From JAFDZV01 sp964455525 (lineage in GTDB: Bacteria; Bacteroidota; Ignavibacteria; OLB7): a DNA stretch of 64,000 nucleotides. Location: assembly GCA_964455525.1 (NCBI GenBank), contig CAYVWR010000014.1, positions 18,818 to 82,817 of the forward strand, written 5' to 3'. A program made the position numbers and the translations under genes. A model generated the notes under the pieces. The model saw only the letters and a program-made list of their open reading frames with translations. It had not been told where the DNA came from and did not search any database. Positions 17,103 through 27,400 of this stretch are shown one piece after another; position 1 is the first letter of the stretch, and every line of letters begins with the position of its first letter.

Positions 17103-18572
17103 TCAGCCGCCGAGCTGATCGGCCATCCAAACCTCCACAGTGCCAAACTTCTCCAGTTGTGGCTTTATCTCGCTTGCCTTCCCCACAACAACGATCGAGA
17201 GATCCTCGACACGGAGGTAGCGGCGTGCAAGCTCGCTCAGCTCTCTGGGAGAAGTGGAACGGTAGACGCCAAGAAGATCCTTGTAATAATCCTTTGGCAT
17301 CTCGTACTGGCGTGTGAAGAGAATACGTTGCGCCGTGATGTTCGGATCGGCAACCGACAGGAGAAATTTCCCCTCTGCCGACTGTATAGTACGGTCGAAC
17401 TCGCGCCGCGAGACCTCCGTTGTCTGCATCAATGCGATTTCGTTCATGATCTGGATGATCGCCGAGTCGGTGACGGCACTGCGTACATCGGCCGCAGCCA
17501 CAAAATGCCCTCCATAACGATTAGCATCGAACCCGCTATAGGCTCCATAGGTGTACCCATGAGTCTCGCGCAGGTTCATATAGAGGCGCCCGGTGGAGCC
17601 ACCGCCAAGGATACTGTTGAGAATCGTCGTCTTTGGGCGGAGCGGATCACTGAAGACCGGACCATCCCCGATGATGCGCACCGAGCTCTGCACCGAGCTT
17701 GGCCGATCGATCAGGACGATACGGCGTCCCCTGCGTTCTGGAAAGATCGGGCGCGCCGACGTTGGGACGCTGCCGGTGGCCCAGTCGCCGAACACGGCGT
17801 TCAACTGTGTGCGAAGCTCATCGACGGAATAATCGCCGATCACGGCAAGCATGGCATTGCCCGGCACTACATAGGTCTTGTAGTAGCTCATGATCGACTC
17901 GGGAGTCAGCATTGCGATCATCTTATCGCTTCGCACCTGGCCATAGGGGGTATCGCCATAGAGGATGCGATTGATTGCCTGGTCGGCAAGCCATTCCGCC
18001 TGTGCCATCTGCCCACGAAGCCCTGCGATCTGCTCCTGTTTATACTTCCGCACCTCCTCGGCACTATAGGCAGGGGACCGCACAGCCTCGGCGAACAGCT
18101 CCAGAACTCTGGGCGCCTGCGACTTCAGCACGGCCGCCCTGATATCAATGGCATCGTCGGTGGCGGTGGCCTGGATACTGCCGCCGAGGAAATCGACCTC
18201 CTCGGCGAACGCACCAGCATCCCGCGTTACGGTCCCCTTGGTGAGCAGATCGGCGGCAGCCTCGGCAACGCCCGGGCTATCGCCATCGCTCCCCTTCCCT
18301 CCGGCCACCATCATACGAAACGTGACCAGGGGACGTGGATCACGCACCATAAAAACACGCAGCCCGTTATCCAAGGTGAACTCATCATATGCCGGAAACG
18401 ATGCCGTCGGTGCCGGACCTGCGGCCGGTTGCCTGGTACGATCGACCTGCGCCTGAACCACCCCCACGCTTATGGCAAGCAGGACAAGCACGGCCGATCC
18501 GCGCCGAAGGCGCTTGCAGATCCTCTTCATACGGCTCTGCTCTGCTGGTATCGACTTCTGATCCATAATCAT
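17103..18572 (-). CDS. M16 family peptidase, non-catalytic subunit
   Basis: The 489-residue protein has a signal-like N-terminus (RRGSAVLVLLAISVGVVQAQ) and an M16 fold: FTLDNGLRVFMVRDPRPLVTF at the start and an RPKTTILNSILGGGSTGRLY segment later. At the position of the zinc motif HxxEH it reads PGVAEAAADLL, so it cannot bind the metal. This matches the usual arrangement in which an inactive M16 subunit pairs with an active one. The partner gene overlaps it by 4 bases (ATGA), implying translational coupling and a 1:1 complex. A second start at 18530 would shorten the N-terminus by 14 residues. Confidence 0.9.
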   Translation of the reverse strand: MIMDQKSIPAEQSRMKRICKRLRRGSAVLVLLAISVGVVQAQVDRTRQPAAGPAPTASFPAYDEFTLDNGLRVFMVRDPRPLVTFRMMVAGGKGSDGDSPGVAEAAADLLTKGTVTRDAGAFAEEVDFLGGSIQATATDDAIDIRAAVLKSQAPRVLELFAEAVRSPAYSAEEVRKYKQEQIAGLRGQMAQAEWLADQAINRILYGDTPYGQVRSDKMIAMLTPESIMSYYKTYVVPGNAMLAVIGDYSVDELRTQLNAVFGDWATGSVPTSARPIFPERRGRRIVLIDRPSSVQSSVRIIGDGPVFSDPLRPKTTILNSILGGGSTGRLYMNLRETHGYTYGAYSGFDANRYGGHFVAAADVRSAVTDSAIIQIMNEIALMQTTEVSRREFDRTIQSAEGKFLLSVADPNITAQRILFTRQYEMPKDYYKDLLGVYRSTSPRELSELARRYLRVEDLSIVVVGKASEIKPQLEKFGTVEVWMADQLGG

Positions 18573-19927
18573 TCGGCACCTCCTTCTCCCCCGACCGTGT
18601 AATTCAGCACAACCCGATTGGCCGGAACAAGGTAGTGCCGGGCAACCCGCTGTAGATCCTCCGGCTTCAGCCGCATCGTCCGCTCGATCTCGGAATTGAT
18701 CAGGTTGGGATCGCCATATATGGCCGCATAGGTTGCCAGGCTCTGCGCTTTGCCGAGCACATCGTTGAACCGTGATGCATAGGCGGTACGGAACTGGTTG
18801 AGCGCCTTCTGGAACTCACGTGCGGTGACCCCCTCCTGCTGAATCCTGAGTATCTCGGCATCCATCGCCGCCCCAAGCTGCTGCATCGTTGCTGTGGGAT
18901 TGCCGATGACGATCATCTTGAAAAACCCGGCCTTCTCCTGCTCGCTTGCAAAGGCCACGGTCTCAAGCGCTATGCGCTTATCATCGACCAGGCTCCTGCG
19001 CATCCGGGAACTGTTCCCTGCCGCAAGGATCTGCGACAGGAGGCTGAGCGCATAGGCATCGGGATGCCCCCTGCCAACCGTTCGGTATCCATAGATACGC
19101 CCCGGAAGCGGCGTCTTCTCCTCGTTGATGGTATAGACCTGCTCGGCCGTGCCAAGAGGGATCGAGAAGTTCGGACGCACGATCTCCCTGCCACGCGGGA
19201 TGCCACTGAAATACTCGGTGACCAGCGTTCTGGTCTCGGCGATATCGATATCCCCGACAACCGAGAGCACCGCGTTGTTCGGGATATAGTAGGTCTTGTA
19301 GAAATCACGGAACTCCTCCAGCGTGGCCTGGTCGATAAACTGGGCCGACCCGATCGGCAGCCATTCGTATGGCGTCCCCTTGGCAAGATGAGCATGCAGA
19401 TGCTCATGAAAGGAACTGTAGGGCTGGTTATCCAGACGCACCTTCTTTTCCTCCTTGACCACGCTTCGCTGCGTCTCCACGCCTATCTGCTCCACCTTCG
19501 CATGCAGCATCCGCTCCGACTCTATCCAGAGCGCCAGCTTGAGCTGGTTCGCCGGAAGCTTTATCCAGTAATAGGTTTCGTCGGCGGTGGTCGAGGCATT
19601 CCGTTGTGCCCCTGCATCCTCTAGGATCTCGTCTATTCCTTTTCGTGGAATATTATCCGTGGCCTCGAACATCAGATGCTCGAAGAAATGCGCAAATCCG
19701 GTACGGTCGGGACGCTCGTTTTTTGCTCCCACGTGATAATGAACGAAGGTGGCAACGACCGGCGCGCTTGTATCAACGGAAAGGATCACCCTCAGCCCGT
19801 TGGAAAGCTCAAACTGTTCATAGGTGACAGCCGGAAAATCCCCGGCCGCATGGCCGGTAGCAGCCGCCATCACCAGCGATGCTCCCGCCAGTAGCAGAGG
19901 GCATCGGCGAAGCAGAGCAGGAACCAT
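18569..19927 (-). CDS. M16 family zinc peptidase, catalytic subunit
   Basis: The 452-residue secreted protein starts with a hydrophobic signal (LLLAGASLVMAAATGHA). It contains the inverted zinc motif HFFEH at 80-84 in GFAHFFEHLMFEATD, with the downstream acidic ligand region RSVVKEEKK about 75 residues later. The C-terminal half has the structural repeat typical of M16 (YGYRTVGRGHPDAYALSLL). It probably cleaves short peptides in the periplasm together with the adjacent inactive subunit. It is the first gene of the two-gene operon. No ribosome site is obvious before the ATG. Confidence 0.93.
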   Translation of the reverse strand: MVPALLRRCPLLLAGASLVMAAATGHAAGDFPAVTYEQFELSNGLRVILSVDTSAPVVATFVHYHVGAKNERPDRTGFAHFFEHLMFEATDNIPRKGIDEILEDAGAQRNASTTADETYYWIKLPANQLKLALWIESERMLHAKVEQIGVETQRSVVKEEKKVRLDNQPYSSFHEHLHAHLAKGTPYEWLPIGSAQFIDQATLEEFRDFYKTYYIPNNAVLSVVGDIDIAETRTLVTEYFSGIPRGREIVRPNFSIPLGTAEQVYTINEEKTPLPGRIYGYRTVGRGHPDAYALSLLSQILAAGNSSRMRRSLVDDKRIALETVAFASEQEKAGFFKMIVIGNPTATMQQLGAAMDAEILRIQQEGVTAREFQKALNQFRTAYASRFNDVLGKAQSLATYAAIYGDPNLINSEIERTMRLKPEDLQRVARHYLVPANRVVLNYTVGGEGGAE

Positions 19928-20255
19928 AGAAGTGTACTCGATTGTGTGAGGATCGCACGCTCTCGAACAGATGGCGAGAGCTGAAATACCATGACTAGCA
20001 CGGCTAGCGCTACGCCACGTCGATATGGCTAGTTACATCGTCCACGGCTGCTTCCCCCTGGATGTGGCATGAACGGATGGTATCTCGGCATAAATGTCAC
20101 GCTGGCGGGAACGAGCTGAGCTTGCCGACCACACCCCCAGATACGCCATTCCCTGTTCCCTGCATGCATGTGCCCGCATGTCGTCTCACCGATTGGTGAT
20201 ACCTTCGCACAGCTACTCCTTATCCAATCTTTCAACGGTCGCGTGATAGATACCT
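19928..20255. other. divergent intergenic region
   Basis: These 328 bases lie between the M16 operon (minus) and a small RHH-like gene (plus). No gene is supported; promoters for both directions should lie here but I see no convincing elements. Confidence 0.45.
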
Positions 20256-20459
20256 ATGAAGACCTTTGAACTCGAACTTCCTGATGATATTGCAGATCAA
20301 CTGGACGAGACCGCCCGATCGCTCGATACAACCCCGGAGGATCTTGCCCGTATGGGAATTGAAGAGAAATTGAACGCTCTTATGGATGAGCTGAGGATGC
20401 TCTCGTCCTATCTATATGTGGTGGATCATGGGGCGGTACTGTATCGTCCCCCCGTCTAG
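20256..20459 (+). CDS. small RHH/antitoxin-like protein
   Basis: The 67-residue product starts MKTFELELPDDIADQLDETA and continues RSLDTTPEDLARMGIEEKL. A beta strand followed by two helices, with a T.P.EDL.R..I..KL pattern, is typical of ribbon-helix-helix antitoxins and related small regulators. The remainder (ALMDELRMLSSYLYVVDHGA) is compatible with a C-terminal partner-binding tail. No toxin gene follows: the next 150 bases are empty and the next gene is on the other strand. It may be an orphan regulator. The call rests on pattern only. Confidence 0.6.
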   Translation: MKTFELELPDDIADQLDETARSLDTTPEDLARMGIEEKLNALMDELRMLSSYLYVVDHGAVLYRPPV

Positions 20460-20606
20460 GGAGAGCAGCATCATCCTGCTCCTGCACTGCCCACACGCCT
20501 CCCGTTGCGTTCCCCTCAGATTTCGCTCGGATACCGCGGCATGCCAGGCTTATAGCACATCGGCAGACCAGCCCCGATAGCTACGGCATGCAACAGCACG
20601 CCCCAG

Positions 20607-23600
20607 TTAGCGAACCACCTGGAACGGACGGGATATCGTTCTGGTGGCGGTTTTCAGGATGCAGTGATAGAGTCCGGGCGGCAGGCCGGAAAGATCGAAG
20701 AGAACACGGTGATCGCCAGCCGCAACGTGGCCTTGTGCGATCAAGCCCTCCATACGCCCCGACACGCCGACCACAAAAAGCTCCGTGGTGGCGCCCTGCT
20801 CCAACGTCGAGAACTCGATCACGACATGGTCGTCGGCCGGATTGGGATACAGGGGCTTCAGCATGATCTCCCCCTCGTCGAGAAACAGCCGTGGCCGCTC
20901 GCCCTCCCGGCACAGCCTTACCCCCACCACTGTCCGATCCAGATCGACCGCAACCGGACACTCCCAGTCCCATTGAAACGATACGATACGCACATCCGAC
21001 TCCGCAGCATCTCCAAGCGCAACCAGAAAGTTCAGCACCGCCAGAGTATCCCCATCGCCGTTCCATGTTCCGGCGTAGCGCAGGAGCGTATCACCATCCC
21101 GCATCAAGGTCGCCACGCCGGTATCAAGCGGCAGCAGCACCCGACGGTTGACTTGCACCTCCATCGAATATCTCCCCGCCACACGCTGCAGATTGGAGGG
21201 TCGTACCAGAACCAACGGAAGCGATATGGTCTCGCCCGGCGCACGTTCTGCCTCGGGCGCCCCAAGCACAAGCGCATGCGACGCCTCATCGGAGGGACAC
21301 CGTCCCTCACCGGCAAGAAGGGCATCTATCAGCACAACGGAACCCGCACGCCGAAACCCGATCCGCCCGGTTGTCCGGCCCGATCGTGCGGGCGCAAACC
21401 GGAGCCTCATGGCCCGCCCATCTCCCGGACCCAGGGTAAACGCCCCTCCCCCCTCTTCTATCGTGAACTGATCTGGGTCGGGGCCTAGCAGGTGTGTTGA
21501 TTCAACATGCACTGCCTGGCTTCCGATGTTTCGGAGCACCACATCCACGGTTGTATCCTTTGTCCTGCCGATCTCCACCACCCCAAAATCAATGATCGGC
21601 GCATCCAGCTCCAGCAAACGCTCCAGCCCCTCCCCTCTGATCCCATATCGGAGCGTATCGGCAGCGGTGAGGATTGCCACGCGTCCGATCCGCACGCCAG
21701 GAGCCGATGGACGAAAACGGAACTCCACGGCATGGCATTCCCCAGACTCCAGCACAAACGGCGCATCGCCGGAGAGGACGCGGAAATCGGCATCTCCCTC
21801 GAAGAACATCGACAGAACCGCCAGGCGACCGTCGCCGGCATTGCAGAGATAGCCCGGAACAAGCGAGTCCCTGGCATCGCCGAGAACGACGGCTCCTAGA
21901 TCAATCTCTCTGGCGGAGCCGACCGGCGTAACGATGGCCCAGAGGGAATCGGAGCTATCGACCTGCAACGGGAGCGGGCTGAACTCCCAGATCTTGGCGA
22001 CATTCTTCACCCCCGCACTGATAATCCTGCGGCCATCGGGACTGAACCAGACCGGATAGACTCCTCCGGCCTCGGTGTTATGCGTATAAGTCCGTATACG
22101 ATCACCAGAAGCGACATCATACACATCAAGGGTTCCGCCGAGCAGATCATCCGTCCAGTTTCCGGTAACCAGATGCCTGCCATCCGGGCTGAAGGTGGCA
22201 GCATGCACGCTATCGCGGATCGTCCTGAGAAGCGTGAGCGATGGCCAGGAATACACCGTCACGCCATCGAAGAGAACCGCGAGCAGCGCTCCATCGTCGC
22301 TCCATATCGCCCCCCGGCCGTACTCGCTGGGCTGCTGGGTCAGCTTCTGTATGGTGGCCCCTGTGGCAGCATCCCAGATCCCTACGGAGCGATCGTATCC
22401 ACCGCCGGTTGCGATAAAGCGGCCGTCGGGACTGAACCGTACGGATGTCAGGAAACTCAGGTGCGCCCTGCCTATCAGTTGCAGATTGCCGTCCAGAGCA
22501 AAGACCCGGAATGAGCCATCGATATAACCGGCAGCGATACGGCCGCCATCAGGACTGAACGCTGCAACGCAACCACCGTTGAACGTGGCCCCCCCACCGG
22601 GGCCGATCTCCCGTAGAAGCGTCCCGGTGGTCGGCTCGTACAACCGTATGATCGCATCGTCGCACCCCACCACAATCGCCCGTCCATCAGGACTGAACTC
22701 CACAGACCGGACCCAGCCCGGCTTCCCACCGTTCTCGCTTCCCGGCGTAATCACCGTGAGCAACGCGCCATCATCCGCATTCCATATCCTGACCGTGCTA
22801 TCAATGCCGCACGTGGCAACCAGCCTCCCATCATGGGAGAATCGGGCATCGGAGAGAAGCCCGGTGTGCCCGTGCAGCGCCAGGGCATCATCACCCCCGG
22901 AAAGCTGCGAAACCCGGAACAGACAGCGGCGTCCCGGCGTTGCAGGCACCTTCCAGGCGAGGCTCCCCCCTCCCTTCATCACCCCCTCGCCGATCATATT
23001 CCACTGTACTCCTGCATCGGTGCTATACTCCAGGCGCACCGCGGCATCGTCCGGCACTCCATCCCATGCCAGCACGGTATCAGCCCCAACCGGCAGCTCC
23101 TCTCCCCCGTTTGGATGGATCACACGGAGCGTAGGGCGCGATGCAGGGCGTCCAGGATACCCGCCTGTCAGAAACGCTGTGACGCCGGAACAGGCGCTGG
23201 ACTCAACAACCAATGCGGTCATGGCAAAGCCGGAATCGCTCGGGGCAAATCGCACACGTATCTGAAGGCTCTCCCCCGGCCGGAGCACCTGCGCCGGGGG
23301 CACCCCACCCCCCACAAGCGTAAATCGCGGGTCGCTTGTGCCGATCGAGCGTACCGTCACCGTCTGGTTTCTCGCAGTGATCGTCATTGTGGTATCGCGA
23401 TAGCCCCCGACGGGCACACCGTGAAAGTTCACCCTGACAGGATCGTACTCCAGCACCCCGGTGGCAGCAAAGGGAACCGACAGCGAGACCGTATCGCCGA
23501 TCGCACGCGAAGGGATCGTAACGGACAAGGTCTTGAACGGTCCGCAGATCCTATCGCTCTTCCAGACCAGATGGCAAGGCTCTGCCCCCTGCGCTACTGC

Positions 23601-24407
23601 CAGGATAGCCCGGTAGACACGCTCCGCTTCCTCGCTCGAACGCACATTCTCGAAACAGAACCCGCCGGTACGCTCGGCAACGCTTCGCAGAACCTCAGGC
23701 GCGGGCATGCCGATCGTCACACAGTAGATGGTGACCCCAGCATCAAGGGCACGCGCCACGATACGATCGGCATCCCCTTCTCCCTCGCCATCGGTCAGAA
23801 ATACCACGATCCTCTTCCGTGTCCCCCGTTCCGCAACCCCGATCCCACCGGCAGGCAGGCCTATCAACCCTGCGTTGTAGTCGGTCCCCCCTTGGGGAGA
23901 CAGCCCGGCAACGGCCGCATGAAGACGGTCGCGATTGGTGGTGAAGTCCTGATTGAGATAGCTGTTATGATCGAAGCTGGCAATGGCGCAGTCGGAGGCG
24001 CCGAGCGGAAGGGCATTGATCCAGGCGCGGGCGGCAGCGCGGGCGATGTCGATATTCGGCCCCCCGAAGGCCATCGAACTGGAAACATCCATCATCAGCA
24101 CAGAGGAGAGACTTGCCGGTGGTGGCAGAGGGGCACAGGAAACCGAGAGCACCGAACGCGGCACACCGTTTTCACGGATCAGGAAATCCTCTGGCGCAAG
24201 GCTGCGAATCAGCACGCCATCGGCATCGGCAGCCACAAACCGTGCGGAGACATCGGGAAAGCCGGACTGATCGACGGAGAACAGGGAAAACACGCCCTGC
24301 GCATGCGCCTTTGTGCCAGCCGCAAGAAAAAGCATCGAAAGGAGCAACAACATGCCGATCCCGGCGCGCAATCCCTGCCGCCGGGGGAACAACCTATCAC
24401 GTACCAA
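20607..24407 (-). CDS. secreted VWA / WD40-type / T9SS-sorted protein 1
   Basis: The 1266-residue protein has a signal peptide (LLLLSMLFLAAGTKAHA). A von Willebrand A domain (about 100-275) follows with an intact MIDAS: DVSSS at 107-111, Thr175 and Asp206 in VFLTDGEGEG. Next come beta-sandwich stretches (about 320-420) and a segment with HPNGGEELPVG and YSTDAGVQWN. WD40-type units run from about 513 (FSHDGRLVATCGIDSTVRIW). SPD-2/Hydin-like beta domains follow, and the last 80 residues form a T9SS type A sorting domain (LYPNPADDHVVIEFS...). It is probably exported by the type IX system to the surface. The frame begins with TTG at 24407; the true start is uncertain. An 80-base gap separates it from a paralogue with identical architecture. 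Confidence 0.88.
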   Translation of the reverse strand: MVRDRLFPRRQGLRAGIGMLLLLSMLFLAAGTKAHAQGVFSLFSVDQSGFPDVSARFVAADADGVLIRSLAPEDFLIRENGVPRSVLSVSCAPLPPPASLSSVLMMDVSSSMAFGGPNIDIARAAARAWINALPLGASDCAIASFDHNSYLNQDFTTNRDRLHAAVAGLSPQGGTDYNAGLIGLPAGGIGVAERGTRKRIVVFLTDGEGEGDADRIVARALDAGVTIYCVTIGMPAPEVLRSVAERTGGFCFENVRSSEEAERVYRAILAVAQGAEPCHLVWKSDRICGPFKTLSVTIPSRAIGDTVSLSVPFAATGVLEYDPVRVNFHGVPVGGYRDTTMTITARNQTVTVRSIGTSDPRFTLVGGGVPPAQVLRPGESLQIRVRFAPSDSGFAMTALVVESSACSGVTAFLTGGYPGRPASRPTLRVIHPNGGEELPVGADTVLAWDGVPDDAAVRLEYSTDAGVQWNMIGEGVMKGGGSLAWKVPATPGRRCLFRVSQLSGGDDALALHGHTGLLSDARFSHDGRLVATCGIDSTVRIWNADDGALLTVITPGSENGGKPGWVRSVEFSPDGRAIVVGCDDAIIRLYEPTTGTLLREIGPGGGATFNGGCVAAFSPDGGRIAAGYIDGSFRVFALDGNLQLIGRAHLSFLTSVRFSPDGRFIATGGGYDRSVGIWDAATGATIQKLTQQPSEYGRGAIWSDDGALLAVLFDGVTVYSWPSLTLLRTIRDSVHAATFSPDGRHLVTGNWTDDLLGGTLDVYDVASGDRIRTYTHNTEAGGVYPVWFSPDGRRIISAGVKNVAKIWEFSPLPLQVDSSDSLWAIVTPVGSAREIDLGAVVLGDARDSLVPGYLCNAGDGRLAVLSMFFEGDADFRVLSGDAPFVLESGECHAVEFRFRPSAPGVRIGRVAILTAADTLRYGIRGEGLERLLELDAPIIDFGVVEIGRTKDTTVDVVLRNIGSQAVHVESTHLLGPDPDQFTIEEGGGAFTLGPGDGRAMRLRFAPARSGRTTGRIGFRRAGSVVLIDALLAGEGRCPSDEASHALVLGAPEAERAPGETISLPLVLVRPSNLQRVAGRYSMEVQVNRRVLLPLDTGVATLMRDGDTLLRYAGTWNGDGDTLAVLNFLVALGDAAESDVRIVSFQWDWECPVAVDLDRTVVGVRLCREGERPRLFLDEGEIMLKPLYPNPADDHVVIEFSTLEQGATTELFVVGVSGRMEGLIAQGHVAAGDHRVLFDLSGLPPGLYHCILKTATRTISRPFQVVR

Positions 24408-24487
24408 TCGCTTATACCAACCTGTGCGCCACTACATGTTGAACAAACGGGAAGAGTTCAGGGCAACATCGCCCCTTCTGTTCTTCC

Positions 24488-27400
24488 CTACCTGATAACC
24501 TCTATCATCCCACTGCTATATGCCGACGCGGTTTCGGCAACAAGAATGTATCGCCCGATGGGAATATCGCCGAGATCGACCGGCAACTGATGCGATCCTG
24601 CCGGAAGCTCCCCCTTATACACGGTCGCAACCCGGCATCCGGCCATATCCACAAGATGAAGACAAAGCCGCCCCGCAACCGATACCTCGATGCCGATCGT
24701 CATCGCCCCGGCAGTGGGGTTGGGGCGAGGGGGTTTCAGATACAGCTCGTGCCCGTCGCGGAACAGACGTGCAAAGCCCCCTTCACGGCAGACGACCACA
24801 CGGACCGCCTCCTGGCCGGAACGTTGTACCTCAACAGGGCATGCCCAATCCCAGCCGAAGGAGACCAACCGGAGCGTTGTGGCCTCGGCATTGCCGAGCG
24901 CAACAAGAAAGGAGAGGGTCCGAAGCGTATCGCTCCTGCCATCCCAGGTTCCGCCATAGCAGATCAGGGTATCACCGTCGAGCTGTACGACCGCCGCATC
25001 CGTGTCGAGCGGACAGAGGATACGACGGTTCAGACGGAGGCTCATGGTAAAACGGCCTCCCTCTGGCGGCAGCCGTACCGCATCCCCCAGCACCAGAGGG
25101 ATCTCGATGATGGAGCCGGGTTGCACAGCCTCCGTCGGCGCCTCCAGATGTATACGGTGCCGGGCCTCCGTGCGGCAAACGCCCATGCCGACAAGCTCAA
25201 CCTTCGCAGAAGAGCCATCTCCATCGCAATCGAACAGGATGCTTCCCCGTGCCTTTCCGGGCGAACCCGGCAGGAACCGAAGTTCCATCGCATGCATCTG
25301 CCCCGGCTCCAGAGCAAAGGGGCTTCCCCCACTGCGAATCGAGAAGCTGGCAGAGTCCGCTCCGCCGCACCGTGCCCTTTGTACCAGCAACCGGCTCTTC
25401 CCCGTATTTCTGACGATGGCGGTGACGATCGTATCATGGATCATCCCCACTTCAACCGTACCGAAGTCTACAGTGCCGAGCAGCACCTCCAGGTGCGGAA
25501 CGATGCCGCGCCCAGAGACGTTCAGCCGCATCGTATCGCTTGCGGTATATATCACAAGAGTCGCCACCCGCTCTGCTTCACCACCCGGATGGAACCAGAA
25601 TTTCATGGGCATACAGCCACCCGGAGCAAGTGTATCGGGCAAGGCTCCGGCATGCACCATGAAATCCGCGGCATAAGCCCCTTCGATGCCAACCCCTGCC
25701 ACCACCACCGGCACCTCGCCTGTGTTGCAGAGAAAGGAAGCGATGGTAGAATCCCGGGTATCGCCAACTGCAACCCCTCCCATATCGACATCGGAAGCGG
25801 ATGCCCGTGGTGCGACGATCGCCCAGAGCGTATCGGAACTATCCTCTCCCAGCATCCTCTGCCGTGCCTCCCAGATCCGCAGGCTTCCATCATCGCCACC
25901 GGTCGCCACAAGCATACCATCAGGACTCCATGCGCTGGCATGCACGGCCGCCGTATGCCCTATAAGCTCCTGGATCATCGCTCCGGTTGCCACATCCCAG
26001 ATCCTGGCGACCATATCGGCACCACTGGTCAGCACCGCCATGCCATCTGGACTGAAGCTTGCACTATAGGCCGCCCCCGTATGGGCCTGTATGCTATGCC
26101 GCCACCCCCCATCTACCGCATGGATCACCACGGAGCCATCCTCCGCTGCCGTCACAAGGAACTCCCCATCCGAACTGTAGTGCACCGCGTTGATGGCCGC
26201 ATCGTTGGCGATCAGCGTGCGAATCGACTTCAGCGCGCCGATATCCCAGAGTTCCACGATGCCATCGACCCCGCCGGTCGCAAGCCGTGTATCACCGGCA
26301 CCATAACCCACCGCCGTCAGACGCTGGCTATGGTCCAGCCGTTGTTCAACTTTGCCGTTTCGCAGATTCCAGATCGCAGCCGTGCGATCGCTGATCGTCA
26401 CAACATGATCGCCCCGCCCGGCGTATGCGCCAGCCGCCCAGTCCTGAAACTCCCATAGGGCAAACTGGAACAAGCCAGCGCCGGACACCGGATCGATCAG
26501 CCGTGGCCCCTTCAGAGAGTCCACCGCCAGCAACCGCCCGCCATCGGGGGAATAAGCAAGGGCAAGCAGCTTGCGGGAATCGTTGTCGTAGGCCGCTATC
26601 GGATCGCCGCTCGGCAGGTTCCACAGATAGACCACGCCGGGGTTTGCCTGAGCAGCGGCAATGCTACGTCCGTCGGGACTGAACGCCACCGCACGGACCT
26701 CCGCCCCGGCGGTCGTGAAATGCTGTATGGGATCATCCGATCTCTCTGCCACCATCCCTCGCATCAGGCAGCGCTCTGCCGGCGTGTTCGGCACACGCCA
26801 GCGATGCCGATGCCCCGTAGCCCCCTTCTCCACCGGCAGCCAGGTTGCCCCGGCATCGGTGCTATAATCCAGCCGCACGGGCGTGGAGGAGAGCACGCCG
26901 CTCCACTCGATAAGGAATTCCTCTCCGGCAGACAGCCGCTCCCCGCCGTTCGGGCTATGCAGAGTAAACGGTGACGGCAGAGGCTCGCCTCCGGTCACGG
27001 CAAAGGATACCACGCCGCACGCATCGGACTCGATCTCCACCTTCGCCGCTACATAGGCCTTGCCGGTTGGCTTATAAGAAACACGCAGCAGCCGTGTCTG
27101 CCCTGGCTGCAAGGTGAACTCTGGAGGGGCCTCCCCCATGACAACGGTAAAACGTGGATCGGTGGTGGAGATGGACCGCACGGTGATGGCGCTTCCGACC
27201 GCGGTCAACAGAACATCTCCGATCCCCATGCTTCCCGAACTGGACCAGCCGAACGAGAGTCTCGACGGGGTGACCGAGAGACCGAGGACCGCAGAAGCGG
27301 GCAAGCGGAACAAAACCGAATCCCGCAGCACGATGTCCGGCGATGTCCTCCGCCACAGCTCTACCGAGAGCATACGGATGCGGTCGCACCCCGGCCTGCT

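Noticed and set aside
17064..18602. Plus-strand frame of 512 codons
   Set aside because: Antisense to the inactive M16 subunit, no start signals or motif.
22833..26458. Long plus-strand frames of about 585 and 622 codons
   Set aside because: They are antisense to the two VWA/WD40-type genes. Their composition (His/Arg/Pro-rich) is that of a reversed GC-rich gene, with no recognisable domains.
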